From Lepus europaeus (Eukaryota; Chordata; Mammalia; Lagomorpha; Leporidae): a stretch of 64,000 nt of DNA. Made by a program: the position numbers and the translations under genes. The stretch spans positions 59,002,474 to 59,066,473 of the forward strand of contig NC_084843.1 of assembly GCF_033115175.1 (NCBI RefSeq). Reading direction: 5' to 3'. Of the stretch, positions 54,480 through 64,000 are shown piece after piece. The notes beneath the pieces were generated by a model. That model did no database searches, was not told the DNA's origin, and saw nothing but the letters and a program-made list of their open reading frames with translations. Positions within the stretch are counted from its first letter, which is position 1; the number at the start of each line of letters is the position of its first letter.

Positions 54480-55035
54480 CATTTAGGATTTATGTTCTAA
54501 ACCTTCATGGTGCCATTCATATGGACATCTATATATCTGTACATATCTAACACTCTGGGAATCTAGTTTTGGTAAATGCATGAATATGTGCAGTAGGGAC
54601 CCAATTTCATTTTTTCTCACATCTCCCAGCACCACTTGTTAAAAAGATGATCATTTCCTGGGCTGGCGCCGCGGCTCACTAGGCTAATCCTCCGCCTTGC
54701 GGCGCTGGCACACCGGGTTCTAGTCCCGGTCGGGGAGCCGGATTCTGTCCCGGTCGCCCCTCTTCCAGGCCAGCTCTCTGCTATGGCCCGGGAAGGCAGT
54801 GGAGGATGGCCCAAGTGCTTGGGCCCTGCACCCCATGGGAGACCAGGAGAAGCACCTGGCTCCTGGCTTCGGATCAGCGAGATGCGCCTGCCGCAGCGGC
54901 CATTGGAGGGTGAACCAACGGCAAAAGGAAGACCTTTCTCTCTGTCTCTCTCTCTCACTGTCCACTCTGCCTGTCAAAAATTAAAAAAAAAAAAAAAGAT
55001 GATCATTTCCTGATTATCCTGCACTTGGACTCATG
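54480..55035 (-). mobile_element. Degraded L1 ORF2 fragment split by a SINE
   Basis: CCCAGCACCACTTGTTAAAA (54,626-54,645) parallels the L1 at 22,320 (CCCAGCACCATTTGTTGAAG). Homology resumes after the SINE for a short way. Confidence 0.55.
54661..54992 (+). mobile_element. CSINE, type-3, youngest-looking copy
   Basis: Exact 20-bp TSD AAAAAGATGATCATTTCCTG at 54,641-54,660 and 54,993-55,012. Uniform A tail and near-consensus body. Confidence 0.96.
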
Positions 55036-55693
55036 TAGATCTCAGCTTCCGAGTCTCTTCCAAGATGCTACCGACCACTCGTCGCTCTGTTAGCCCTGTA
55101 CCTAGATCCCAAGGGTCTGAGGTCCTAGCGGCTCTGACGGTGACGTCGGATGTCTCCTTCCAGGAACACGGGACAGACACACTCTTCTCTATTCCTCCTG
55201 TCAAGAACAGCTAAAGACCCCGGACCCCAGACGCTGTGTGCAGAACAAACACAGGATGCTGCGAGGTGAAGAGGGGAGACTGGCTGGGGACACGGGGGTG
55301 CTTGCCCTGGGCTTCCCTTTTGGCTCAGGCATCCCCGATGAGAGCCGAAAACCTGTCAAGCTGGAAGCAGCCAAGGAAAGGTACCTCTCAAGACGGACAA
55401 CTTGTGGAAAATTCCTGCTACACTTCAAATGCCACAGAAAAACCCACACCTGCCAAGGCTAAGCCTAGAGCCCACCTTTGTGGGCTGAAACAGGTGGCAG
55501 CAGCCCCAGCAGAGAGGTGTCCAAGTAGGGAGCTAGGACCTTCGTCCCCACCAGCCTGAGTGCCACTGGAGGCTGGGTGGGGAGCCCAGACTTCCACCCC
55601 CACCTGTCGCCAATGAGGTTGTACCTCTCCTTCACCTGATGGAGCGGTGACAGGAAAAAAAAATCAGATGAACCAGAAGCCTTAAGTAAGAGC
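55036..55693. other. Unique DNA
   Basis: No gene or repeat recognised. Confidence 0.35.
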
Positions 55694-55905
55694 CAGGCAG
55701 CAGGTGATGGCTCAGGTACTTGGGTTCCTGTCACCCACATGGGAGACCCAGATTTAGTTCTGGGCTCCCGGCTCCAGCCTGGCTTGGCCCTGGCTGTTGC
55801 AGGCATTTGGGGAGTGAACCAGCTGACAGAAGATTCTCTCTGTCTCTCGCACACCCCTCCATATCTTTGCCTTTCATCAATCAATCAATCAATTTAAAAG
55901 ATAAG
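55694..55905 (+). mobile_element. CSINE, 5'-truncated
   Basis: Only the 3' two-thirds remains, starting at GCAGGTGATGGCTCAGGTAC and ending with a (CAAT)n tail. Confidence 0.8.
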
Positions 55906-55954
55906 TGAACTTACAAAAATTTTTGTAACCAGGAAACTTCCTATGAAAGACTGG

Positions 55955-56262
55955 CGGGGCTGACACTGTGGCGTAATGGGTAAAGCCACCACCTGCAGTG
56001 CTGGCATCCCAAGGGGCGCGGTTCGAGTCCTGGCTGCTCCAGTTCTGATCCAGCTTTCTGCTATGGTCTGGAAAAGCAATACAAGATCCCCTGCACCTGC
56101 ATGGGAGACCTGGAAGAAGCTCCTGGCTCCTGGTTTCGGAATGGCGCAGCTCTGGCCTTTATGGCCACCTGGGGAATGAACCAGCAGATGGAAGACCTCG
56201 CTCTCTCTCTCTGCCTCTCTGTAACTCTGCCTTTCAAATAAATAAACAAATCTATAGAAAGA
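55955..56262 (+). mobile_element. CSINE
   Basis: GGGGCTGACACTGTGGCGTA head; exact B box GGTTCGAGTCC at 56,020-56,030. Confidence 0.9.
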
Positions 56263-56282
56263 AAGGGAAGAAAGAAACAAAG

Positions 56283-58225
56283 AAACAAAGAAAGAAAGAG
56301 TGGTTAGAGGAAGTTTTCCAAGCAGAAAGGAAACAATAAAACAAAAGAATCTTGGAACATTAGAAGGAAAAATAAATTGGTAAACATAAATACAGGTAAC
56401 TACAACAGGCTTTCCTTCTCCCTTTAAAATTATATTTGACAGTTAAAGCAAAAGTTATAACACTGTCTGATGTGGTTCTAAATGCATGCAGAGGAAATAT
56501 TTAGGACAACTAATGGAGAGAGTGAAGGGATGCAAAGGGAAGTAGGTTCTTTACTCAAAGCAGTAAAAGGGTGACTCCGATAAGTTATGCACATACAAGG
56601 TAATGCTTGGAGTGATGGCTAGGTCAGCTATACAGAGAGATACACTTTAAAATGCTACAGGTAAATCAAAATGAAATTCTAGAGAATGTTCAAGTAACCC
56701 ACAAGAGGACAAGGAAAATTAAACAGAAATGAAAAACAGAGGGAAGAAGCAGAAACAAAAAGTAAGTTGGCAGACTTAAGTCCAAACATATCAATACTTA
56801 TGTCAAATGTTACGGTCTAAAAAAGACAAAATTGCCAGAGTGGATTAAAAAACATGATGCATCAACAACAACAAAACAAACAACCCAGTTAAGAAATGGG
56901 CAAAGGACTTAAGCAGACATTTTTCAAAAGAGGAAATCCAAATGGCCAGCAGACACATGAAAAAATGCTCAGTCAGGATCACTAGCCGTCAAGGGAAACG
57001 CAAATCCAAACCACAGTGAGTTTCACCTCACCCCGATTAGAATGGCTCACATACAGAAATCAACAAACAACAAAAGCTGGCAAGGATGTGAAGGAAAGGT
57101 ACCTAATCCACTGCTGGTGGGAATGTAAACTGGTACAGCCACTGTGAAAGACAGTATGGAGATAGCTTAGAAATCTGAATATACACCTGCCATATGACCC
57201 AGCCATCCCACTCCTGGGAATTCATCCAAGGGAAATGAAATCAGCATATGAAAGAGCTATCTATCTGCACCCGCATGTTTATTGCAGCTCCATTCACAAT
57301 AGCTAAGACATGGAATCAGCCCAAATGCCCATCAACTGAAGACTGGATAAAGAAATTGTGGGGTAGGCACACCATGGAATACTACACAGCATTAAAAAAA
57401 AAAAACCTGGTCATTTGCAAGAAAAATCAATGCATTTGGAAAACTTCATACTGAGTGAAATAAGCCAGTCCCAAAGGGAAAAATACCATATGTTCTCCCT
57501 GACCTGTGATAACTAATAGAGCACCCAAAAGGCAATCTGTAGAAGTGAAATTGACACTATGAGAAGCAAAGACTTTGAACAGCCCTCCTCTTGACTATTG
57601 AGGAACAGGTTTTTTTTTTTATACTATTTGTTGAACACTTTACTTAACATAAAGTCAATCATATGTGTATAAAGTTAATTGAAAATAGTCCTTGGGACCG
57701 GCGCTGTAGCATAATGGGCTAAGCCTCCGTCTGCAGCACCAGCATCCCATATGGGCACAAGTTTGAGCCCAGGCTGCCCACTTCCCATCCAGCTCTCTGC
57801 TATCGCCTGGGAACGAAGTAGAGGATGGGCCACGTGCTTGGGCCCCTGCACCCATGTGGGAGATCCGGAAGAAGCTCCTGGTTTTGGACTGGCTCAACTC
57901 CAGCCATTGTGGCCATCTGGGGAGTGAACCAGTGGATGGAAGGTTCTCTCTCTCTCTCTGCCTCTCTGTAACTCTGCCTTTCAAATAAATAAATGAATCT
58001 TTGACAAAATAGATCTTAGTAAAAAATAAGACTGAGAATAGGAGAAGGAAGAGGAGGAGGGGTGGGAGTGTGGGCAGGAGGGTGGGCACAGTGGGAAGAA
58101 TCACCATGTTCCTAAAGTTGTAATTATAAAGTGTATGAATTTTTTTAACTGTAAAGCTGCATGGTTCTGCATATATTCCTATGAACTTACTTCTGAAAAA
58201 ATGATACAACTATATGCTGTGTATA
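56283..58225 (+). mobile_element. L1, 3' half, degraded
   Basis: From about 56,860 it matches, in the opposite orientation, the ORF2 end of the L1 at 19.4-22.5 kb (e.g. AAATGCCCATCAACTGAAGA, CATGGAATACTACACAGC). It then runs on into 3' UTR (58,009-58,225), interrupted by a SINE. A 68-codon frame at 57,248-57,454 is the longest intact piece. Confidence 0.8.
57694..58008 (+). mobile_element. CSINE in L1 3' UTR
   Basis: GGGACCGGCGCTGTAGCATA head; CTTTCAAATAAATAAATG tail. Type-2. Confidence 0.9.
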
Positions 58226-58277
58226 AGAAATTCAGTTCCCATACAACCAATCAGGCAAGTTGAAAGTCAAATGATAG
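58226..58277. other. Short spacer
   Basis: Between the L1 tail and the next SINE; nothing recognised. Confidence 0.3.
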
Positions 58278-58612
58278 GGGCTGGTGTTGTGGCATAGTGG
58301 GCTAAGCCTCTGCCTGCAATTCCAGCATCCCTCATGGGCACTGGTTTGAGTCCCGGCTGCTTCACTTCAGCTCCAGTTCTCTGCTTTGGCCTGGGAAAGC
58401 AATGGAATATGGCCCAAGTGCTCGGGCCTTTGAACCCTTGTGGGAAACCCAGAAGAAGCTCCTGGCTCCTGGCTTTGGATCGGCCCAGCTCTGGCCATTT
58501 GTTCATCTGGGGAGTGAACCAGCAGGTAGAAGATGTTTCTCTCTCCCTCTCCCTCTCCCTGTCTATAACTCCGCCTCCTAAATAAATAAATAAAATATTT
58601 TTTTAAAAAAAG
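58278..58612 (+). mobile_element. CSINE
   Basis: GGGGCTGGTGTTGTGGCATA head, TCTCCCTCTCCCTCTCCCTG variation in the pyrimidine stretch, AAATA tail. Confidence 0.9.
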
Positions 58613-58990
58613 ATGGAAAACATATGTCATGCAACACCAATTACAGAAAGCCAGAACAGAGAGATACACACATGATGCAACAGTCCTGCAGGAAGACATA
58701 TCAACCCAAAATGTGTGTGCATCAAGCAAAAAGCTCCAAAATACGGAAAGCAAAACTGGTAGAACTGAAAGGAGAAATAGACAAATCTATAAGCAAAGGC
58801 TTCAGTATTGGCCCTCTACAATTGATAAAACAGAGAAAATCATCAAAGACATGGAAGACCTCAACGACACCATCACCCCACGCTGTACGATTGAGATTTA
58901 CAGAACCTCCCATCCCAAGCGAGAATGTCCACTCTCTTCAATCACTTCTGGGACATTCACCAAGAGAGGTCATTACCGGCAAGCACTGCT
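58613..58990 (+). mobile_element. Degraded L1 ORF2 endonuclease fragment
   Basis: Frames here read as broken endonuclease-domain pieces (ELKGEIDKSI; KDMEDLNDTI; IEIYRTSHPK), so the two open frames at 58,624-59,292 and 58,629-59,024 are L1 relics, not genes. Confidence 0.7.
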
Positions 58991-59380
58991 CCCGCCAGTC
59001 ACCTTGCACCTGCCAAGTGTGTAATTTACAAACGAGGTTCAGCTTCTTGGAGCATCTGAACAACATTTTTTACTATTTAGGGTTCAGCATCAAACAAGGG
59101 ATGGTGGCAAACAATGAAACTATTGAGGCCTTGAGGCAGGGTCTCGTTCCTTCCTCCCGGTCCTCTCTGGCACGCGGATCTAACAGGCTCCTTAACTATC
59201 TGCCCACTCCGGAAACCGGAGCCAATGGTTACCACCTGTCCCGCGCCAGGGACGTCAGGACTCTCGTCCACGGCAGCCCTGTGAGGCTGTGATCACCTCC
59301 ATCAGCGGCAGGCAACACCAGAGCCGCCGGCGACACCGTGGGGCCACAGGGCACGCGGAGGGGCGTGGGTGGCTTTGAAA
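58991..59380. other. Unique DNA upstream of the FAM241B CpG island
   Basis: Nothing recognised. Confidence 0.35.
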
Positions 59381-60280
59381 ACGTCGGGAAGCAGGCAGAG
59401 GTGGACGTCACTTCTTCCACACGGTTCTTCTGCCCGCCGTGCCCTCCGGCCGGCCCTGGCTCACAGGCACGTCCTCCAGGGAGCCTGCGGCAGGCAGGCA
59501 GAAGCACCTGCCCCGCTGCGCACGTCTCACCTTCCTGACGGACCCGGGACTGAGCCGGCTCCGCAAAACGGGGCTGTGCCCAGGCCAGGGGCAACCCTCT
59601 CGGGTCTTTTCCTCCGTGGGCCCTACTGCCTCCTCACTTGCCTTCCTCTCTCCTTCTCTCCCCTCTCCCCCCAACTGCTTCCTTCCCTCCCCTCCCCTCC
59701 CCTCTCCTCCTCGCTTCGCCCCCGACCCTGCTCCCGGCCCCCGGCCCCGGCGGCTGCAGTTCTGCCAGCGACCGACAGAGGGGGCTACGGCGCCGCCGCC
59801 CGGGCGCGTCCCTCCGGCGCGCGCTTCCTGTGAGGTCAGGTGAGAGGAAGCGGCCTCGCAGCCGCCACCAGTGGACGCCGCGGGGCCGGAGCCGCGTCCG
59901 CAGGTGGGTGTCCGCGCGCGCGTGTGAGCCGCAGGGGCTGGGAGCCCGGGTCTCCGGCCTGGGCTGGGACTCAGAGGCGGCTGCGGGTGGCGGGGGCTGG
60001 GGCCCGGCGGCCTGGGCGGGGCACTGGTGGTGTCAGGTGCACCGAGGCCCGAGCCCACCGTGGGGGGAGCATGACTGTGCACAAAGACCCGCCGAGGACC
60101 CCTGCCTGCCTGGCCCGCTACAGGGCCAAGCAGCCTCCCGACGGGGTACCCGCCTGGTCCGGGCCTGGGCCGCAGGCGGGAGAACTGGAGCTCCTCGCCC
60201 CTTTTGGCTTGGATGTTAGGAGTGCTTTCGAGAATTTAAATAGAAACCGGGGGTGGTCTTTACTGCAACGCGGGGAGTGG
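59381..60280 (+). promoter_or_regulatory. FAM241B CpG-island promoter
   Basis: Very high CpG density peaks at 59,700-60,020. No TATA box; an ETS-type CAGGAAGCGC (minus, 59,831-59,822) and a GCGCGCGCGTG run (NRF1-like, about 59,912-59,922) are typical of housekeeping promoters. Two possible first-exon donors are CAG|GTGAGA (59,839/59,840) and CAG|GTGGGT (59,903/59,904). The exact start of transcription is not visible. Confidence 0.65.
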
Positions 60281-60992
60281 CGGGGAAGGGGCCCCAGCTC
60301 CTGGGCGCCCTTAGGGTTCAGGGAGACTTCCTGGTCCCATATTTTGGGAAGGCTGGGGGATCTGCCCTGGTGTTCCACACAAGTTGGACAGGTGTTGCCT
60401 GAGAGGTGAGGGGTGTGCCCTCTGCGCCAAGGCCTGTCCTTCTCAGGGGCTGTGTGGGTCTAGAGTCATCCAAAGGGGCAGGATCTGGGGAGGAGGGCGA
60501 TGGCCTGGAGGGGAAGGCCCAGCCCTTAGCGAGTCCCCCCAAGGAGCACACGTGGGGGAGGTCCCAGTGCTCTGGGCTCCCTGTCTAGCCAGAGAATGCG
60601 CGGAGCCGGAGTCCTGCTTCCACATCAGGAGCCTTGGAGGTGGGGGGGGGGGGGGTCCTCTTCTGGCCGCGCTGCTGCTGCTGGGCCTTGCTCATAAACC
60701 CCCTGGCCAAGGACCCCTCTGGCAGTTTTCCTGGTGGTCTCTGTGAGGGAGCACCCATCTGCTTCTCCCTTTGTACTGATCAGGCAGAGCCCCTGGGAGC
60801 GGCAACCGGCCTGAGCTCCGCCCCAGGAGCCAGCATACCTCGGCCGGCCGCTGGTGAGCTATTTCCTCCAGGCTTTTCCGGGGCAGGAGGCTCGGGTTGT
60901 GGTCTTGGTCCTGGCGAGTTAGAATGGGGGGGACCTGCAGGCCACTTGGCTTCTACCAGCCGCCTCCCCCCAGTCTTGGCCATGCTTTGCAG
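60281..60992 (+). other. FAM241B first intron (inferred)
   Basis: Unique GC-rich DNA with a 14-bp G-run near 60,640-60,653. The acceptor before the coding exon is either CCCCCCAG| at 60,973 or TTTGCAG| at 60,992. Confidence 0.5.
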
Positions 60993-61027
60993 GTGCAGCC
61001 CAGCAGAAACCAGCAGCTCCTGGAAGG

Positions 61028-62037
61028 ATGGTGCGGATCCTGGCCAATGGGGAAATTGTGCAAGATGATGACCCCCGAGTGAGGACCAGTGCCCCGGCGG
61101 CGGCGGTGAGAGGTGGCAGTCCCCGGCAGGTAGATACCGCCCTCCGTGGCAGGGGAGCAGCTGGCCTCCTCCGCGCCTGTTACTTTCTAGCTCCCAGAAG
61201 TCTCTTGCTGGTCATTACCTTTCCCTAGCCTGGTGCCGCTTTGCAGAGAGCTGAACTGGGGTGTGCAGAAGGTCAGAACTTGGGGAAAATGCAGTGCACT
61301 TACTGCCAAGCCTCCTGCCTCCCCAGGCAGCATCCCCAGACTTCATACCCAAGAACCCTTTCTCCTTTAACCTGGTTAGCAAACCCAGCATCTTTCTAAG
61401 ACTATGGGATGGGAAAGAAGCCAGAGAGTGAGTGGAGATGAGCCCGTGGCCACAGAATCATTGTTTTAAAGGAGGGATGAGTAGTATGAACACCTGCCCA
61501 CCGCTGTGCCCTGCCTCCATCACTTCTCTCATCTCTGTCCCAGCCACCTGCCCCCTGGGCATGGTGTGGAATATGGGCTGGCATTTTCTGTGCGCTGGGG
61601 ATGTGTGACTCGGTTGTTGGGATTCCAATGAGTGGCACCTGGGGATTGCTGGGAAAGGGGTGTGGCTGGGGGTCGGGGCGCTGTACAGGGGCTCCTGCTT
61701 GGCTCCTGCCTCGTCTCCGGAAGCTTTCTCTGGACGCATTCACCTCTCTGTCTTCACCTTTCAGAGCTTTCTCCACAGGGGCCACGGTGTGCCCCCAGGG
61801 GGTCCTGGTCCCCGCCAGCAGCAGCAGGCAGGTGCCAGGCTGGGCGCTGCCCAGTCCCCGTTCAGTGACCTCAACCGGCAGCTGGTGCACATGGGCTTCC
61901 CACAGTGGCATCTCGGCAACCACACGGTGGAGCCGGTGACCTCCATCCTGCTCCTCTTCCTGCTCATGATGCTCGGCGTGCGTGGCCTCCTGCTGGTGGG
62001 CCTGGTCTACCTGGTGTCCCACCTGAGTCAGCGGTGA
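61028..62037 (+). CDS. FAM241B: FAM241B (C10orf35), small tail-anchored membrane protein
   Basis: Two coding exons, 61,028-61,129 and 61,765-62,037, joined by a phase-0 intron of 635 bases (CAG|GTAGAT ... TTTCAG|AGC). The product is 124 residues; human is about 121. The N-terminus MVRILANGEIVQDDDPRVR is nearly as in other mammals. Residues 20-33 are the variable part, with an Ala/Gly-rich stretch coded by (GCG)n. A Gly/Pro/Gln linker (43-60) follows, then SPFSDLNRQL...GFPQWHLGNHTVEP, and a hydrophobic segment at 94-118 interrupted by Arg107, ending in HLSQR. The layout predicts a C-terminal membrane anchor. The molecular role is poorly known; a link to lysosome/endosome function has been reported from screens, which I recall without certainty. 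The start is the conserved MVRILANGE. Confidence 0.95.
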
Positions 62038-62510
62038 CCTCCGGGGCCGAGGGGGCGGGGCCTGGGTGGGGGATCTGCGGTGCCTTGACTGAGGGATCAG
62101 GGAAGGGACTGGGGGTCGGGTTTCCCCGGTGTGTTCAGCATGAGGCAGAGGGAGTCTGGGCCAGCCTCCCATTCCCACAGTGTGGAGTGGCTGCCCTGGT
62201 CCACTCGAGATATTTTTGGGTAGCATAGGGCCTACTTATGTGGCACAGAATCAGAGCAAGAAAGCAATTCTCTTTCTAGTTCTCGTGTAATCCTTTTGTG
62301 CAAGAAGAGAGACTCGGGGGGTGCCGGCGTGTTCTGAGGCCCCTGGAGCTCCCGCTGATCTCCCTCTTCCCGGGGGCAGGACGTGGGGCGGGGTCCACGT
62401 ACAAGGTTCCAGACTTTTATAGCGCCATCTTTGTTTCCATGACGTATTTCTATTGGCTGCCTTTTATTTCTGACAAGGGGGATTGGCATTGTATTTATTG
62501 TGGTATTTAC

Positions 62511-62516
62511 AATAAA
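62511..62516 (+). terminator. FAM241B poly(A) signal
   Basis: AATAAA, 474 bases after the stop codon, following an AT-rich run (TTTATTGTGGTATTTAC). It is the first good signal downstream of the gene. G/T-rich sequence follows (62,595-62,640). Confidence 0.7.
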
Positions 62517-62539
62517 TAGATTGAAGTACAAATGAGTCC

Positions 62540-64000
62540 ACGTGACGAGACTGGCCACTCGCCGCACAGCTGCCCGTGGACCTGGACGGCATGCTGAAGG
62601 TGACTGGAGGTGACTGGGTTTGGGGAACAGGGTAGCAGTGGGCATCCGGCCTTGAAGATGGCTTCTAACATTTTCTGGGTGGGGGCTGGGAGGGGAGGTC
62701 CAGGGAGAGTCGGCGTGAACCTTGTGCCTGATGACTGTGTGACTTCCAGCTCACCCTGAGGTGCTGGACTCAAAGGAGAGCTTGGTGAAGAGGGGCCCTC
62801 TGGCCGGGGTGCTGGGAGGCCATCGGGTCGGGAGAGCCAGGGTGCGGTTGGAGGCTCTCGCCGGCTCTGGCTGCAGCATGTAGAAGCAGTGCCTTTGGGT
62901 GAGCCGCCTTGCTTTTTGTGAGAAGACGCCTTGAGTTCCGCTCCTGGGCCTGCATGGAGGCACTGTAGGAGGAGGCCCTGGGTGCCGGGTGCCCGCTCTG
63001 GGCTGTGGGTTACAGGTTCAGAGACTGGAACCTGAGGATGTGGCCTGAGCTGGCACCAAGTTCCTTACCTGCTTCCAGGCCCCGTGGCTGGCCGTTCGGG
63101 GAGGAAGGCACGTGTTGCCGTTGCAGGGTGGGAGAGGGAGCTGGACACTGACCCCATGCCCTGCTGCACCGCCCCGAGCAGGTCCTCTCCCCCCAGGTCC
63201 CTTGCCCACGGCTGCTGGCGGCGACTGGTGGCCTTTATCCCAGACATTCCTGGGGGAGGTTTGAGGCACTGGAACAGGGCGTCCTTCTCCAAGAATGTTT
63301 TCTGGGTGTGTTTCCTGGCAGCAGCTGGGACACGTGTTTCCTTTATGATGGGCATGGAAGAGAGGGTGCTGGGCCCTTGAGGGGGGCGGGAGGTCTGGGC
63401 AAGAAGAGGCTGGTGCCCAGCCCTGGCCTCCGTCCTGGCTGTCCCTCGTGGTGTCTCCTGCCCTGGCCCATCGGCTCGCCCACTCCCCAGCGCCCCCCCT
63501 CCCCTGGCTCCGGCAGCCCAGCCCCCTGAAACCCCCTTCTCCCCATGGCGTATGTGTCTGGGCGGGGTTTTCTCCTTTTTTCTCCTCGGTGCTGCAGGAC
63601 TGTGAGGAGATGGATCGGTTTCTGTAGAGAGAGTTCGGGGCTATAAATCTGAATCCACACATTCCGCTGACAGCTGTGTCTTCCCTGGGGTGAGGAGCCA
63701 GAGGGTGCTGAAGGCAAGGCTGAGCCGCAGAGCAGGGTGCCCAGTAGGGGCCGCGTCTGCAGAGACTGGTTCAGCCCGCCGGCAGGGAGGGGCTGGGGGC
63801 TGGAATCCAGCGGAGAGAGACAAGAGGAGGTGACACTTTTTGTTCCATTGGTTGGCTGAGCTCTAGACCCAGTAGACTGGCTCTGGTGGAGCCAGGCTGG
63901 GAGCCCTGGGCGGGCTCTGGGCGGTTTGCTAACCTCTGCTGGCCTCACTTCTCCAGTGCAGCACCTGTGGGGCCACGGGCAGAGGCAGCCCCTGTGGCTG
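62540..64000. other. 3' flank of FAM241B
   Basis: GC-rich unique DNA. Several frames of 60-214 codons are open on both strands from composition. No COL13A1 exon or other gene recognised. Confidence 0.4.

Noticed and set aside
58624-59292. 222-codon open frame
   Set aside because: Its first half is decayed L1 endonuclease DNA in shifting frames and the rest has no resemblance to a protein.
59408-60082. 224-codon minus-strand open frame at the FAM241B island
   Set aside because: Stop-poor CpG-island composition; no conserved motif.
61402-62226. 274-codon minus-strand open frame
   Set aside because: Antisense shadow of the FAM241B last exon and its GC-rich flanks.
62540-64000. Exons of COL13A1
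   Set aside because: No Gly-X-Y repeat coding was seen; the gene should lie further to the right.

Overview
The window is nuclear DNA of a lagomorph, most likely rabbit (Oryctolagus) or hare. It holds more than 40 copies of the lagomorph tRNA-derived C-repeat SINE (CSINE) in both orientations, L1 copies with the lagomorph-type 3' end, and intron-containing vertebrate genes. Two protein-coding genes are recognised. NEUROG3 (neurogenin-3) lies on the minus strand at about 33.74-35.6 kb. FAM241B (human C10orf35) lies on the plus strand at about 59.8-62.5 kb. The order and opposed strands match human 10q22.1, where TSPAN15 and COL13A1 flank this pair; no exon of either flanking gene was seen. This is a developmental-regulator locus: NEUROG3 drives the pancreatic and enteroendocrine fate, and much of its control is expected in the surrounding non-coding DNA.

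Layout. 1-3.4 kb is low-repeat DNA starting with a CpG-rich block that has no recognisable gene. 3.4-11.9 kb is SINE-dense, with a MER2-like DNA transposon broken by four SINE insertions and a MaLR (MLT1-type) LTR broken by another. 11.9-15.6 kb is one minus-strand retroelement: L1 5' UTR, an AT-rich stretch, a degenerate retroviral gag/protease-like stretch, then an L1 3' UTR. 16-19.4 kb is low-repeat with candidate conserved elements. 19.4-22.46 kb is a 5'-truncated L1 with a 13-bp target duplication. 22.5-29.9 kb mixes unique DNA, a striking AT-rich/RFX-like element (23.8 kb), an L1 3' end, an ANP32A processed pseudogene, and a nested SINE with a long polypurine tract. 30-33.7 kb is unique DNA 3' of NEUROG3. 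35.2-40.4 kb contains the NEUROG3 promoter, several CpG-rich blocks and a dense FOX/SOX/E-box cluster about 3 kb upstream of the promoter. 41.3-49 kb and 54.5-59 kb are degraded L1 filled with SINEs. 59.4-60.3 kb is the FAM241B CpG island, and 62.5-64 kb is ordinary 3' flank.

The two genes are not known to act together. The most unusual object is the composite L1/ERV/L1 element at 11.9-15.6 kb, which has the architecture of a non-autonomous retrotransposon mobilised by L1. All family names rest on my reading and memory; no database search was run.
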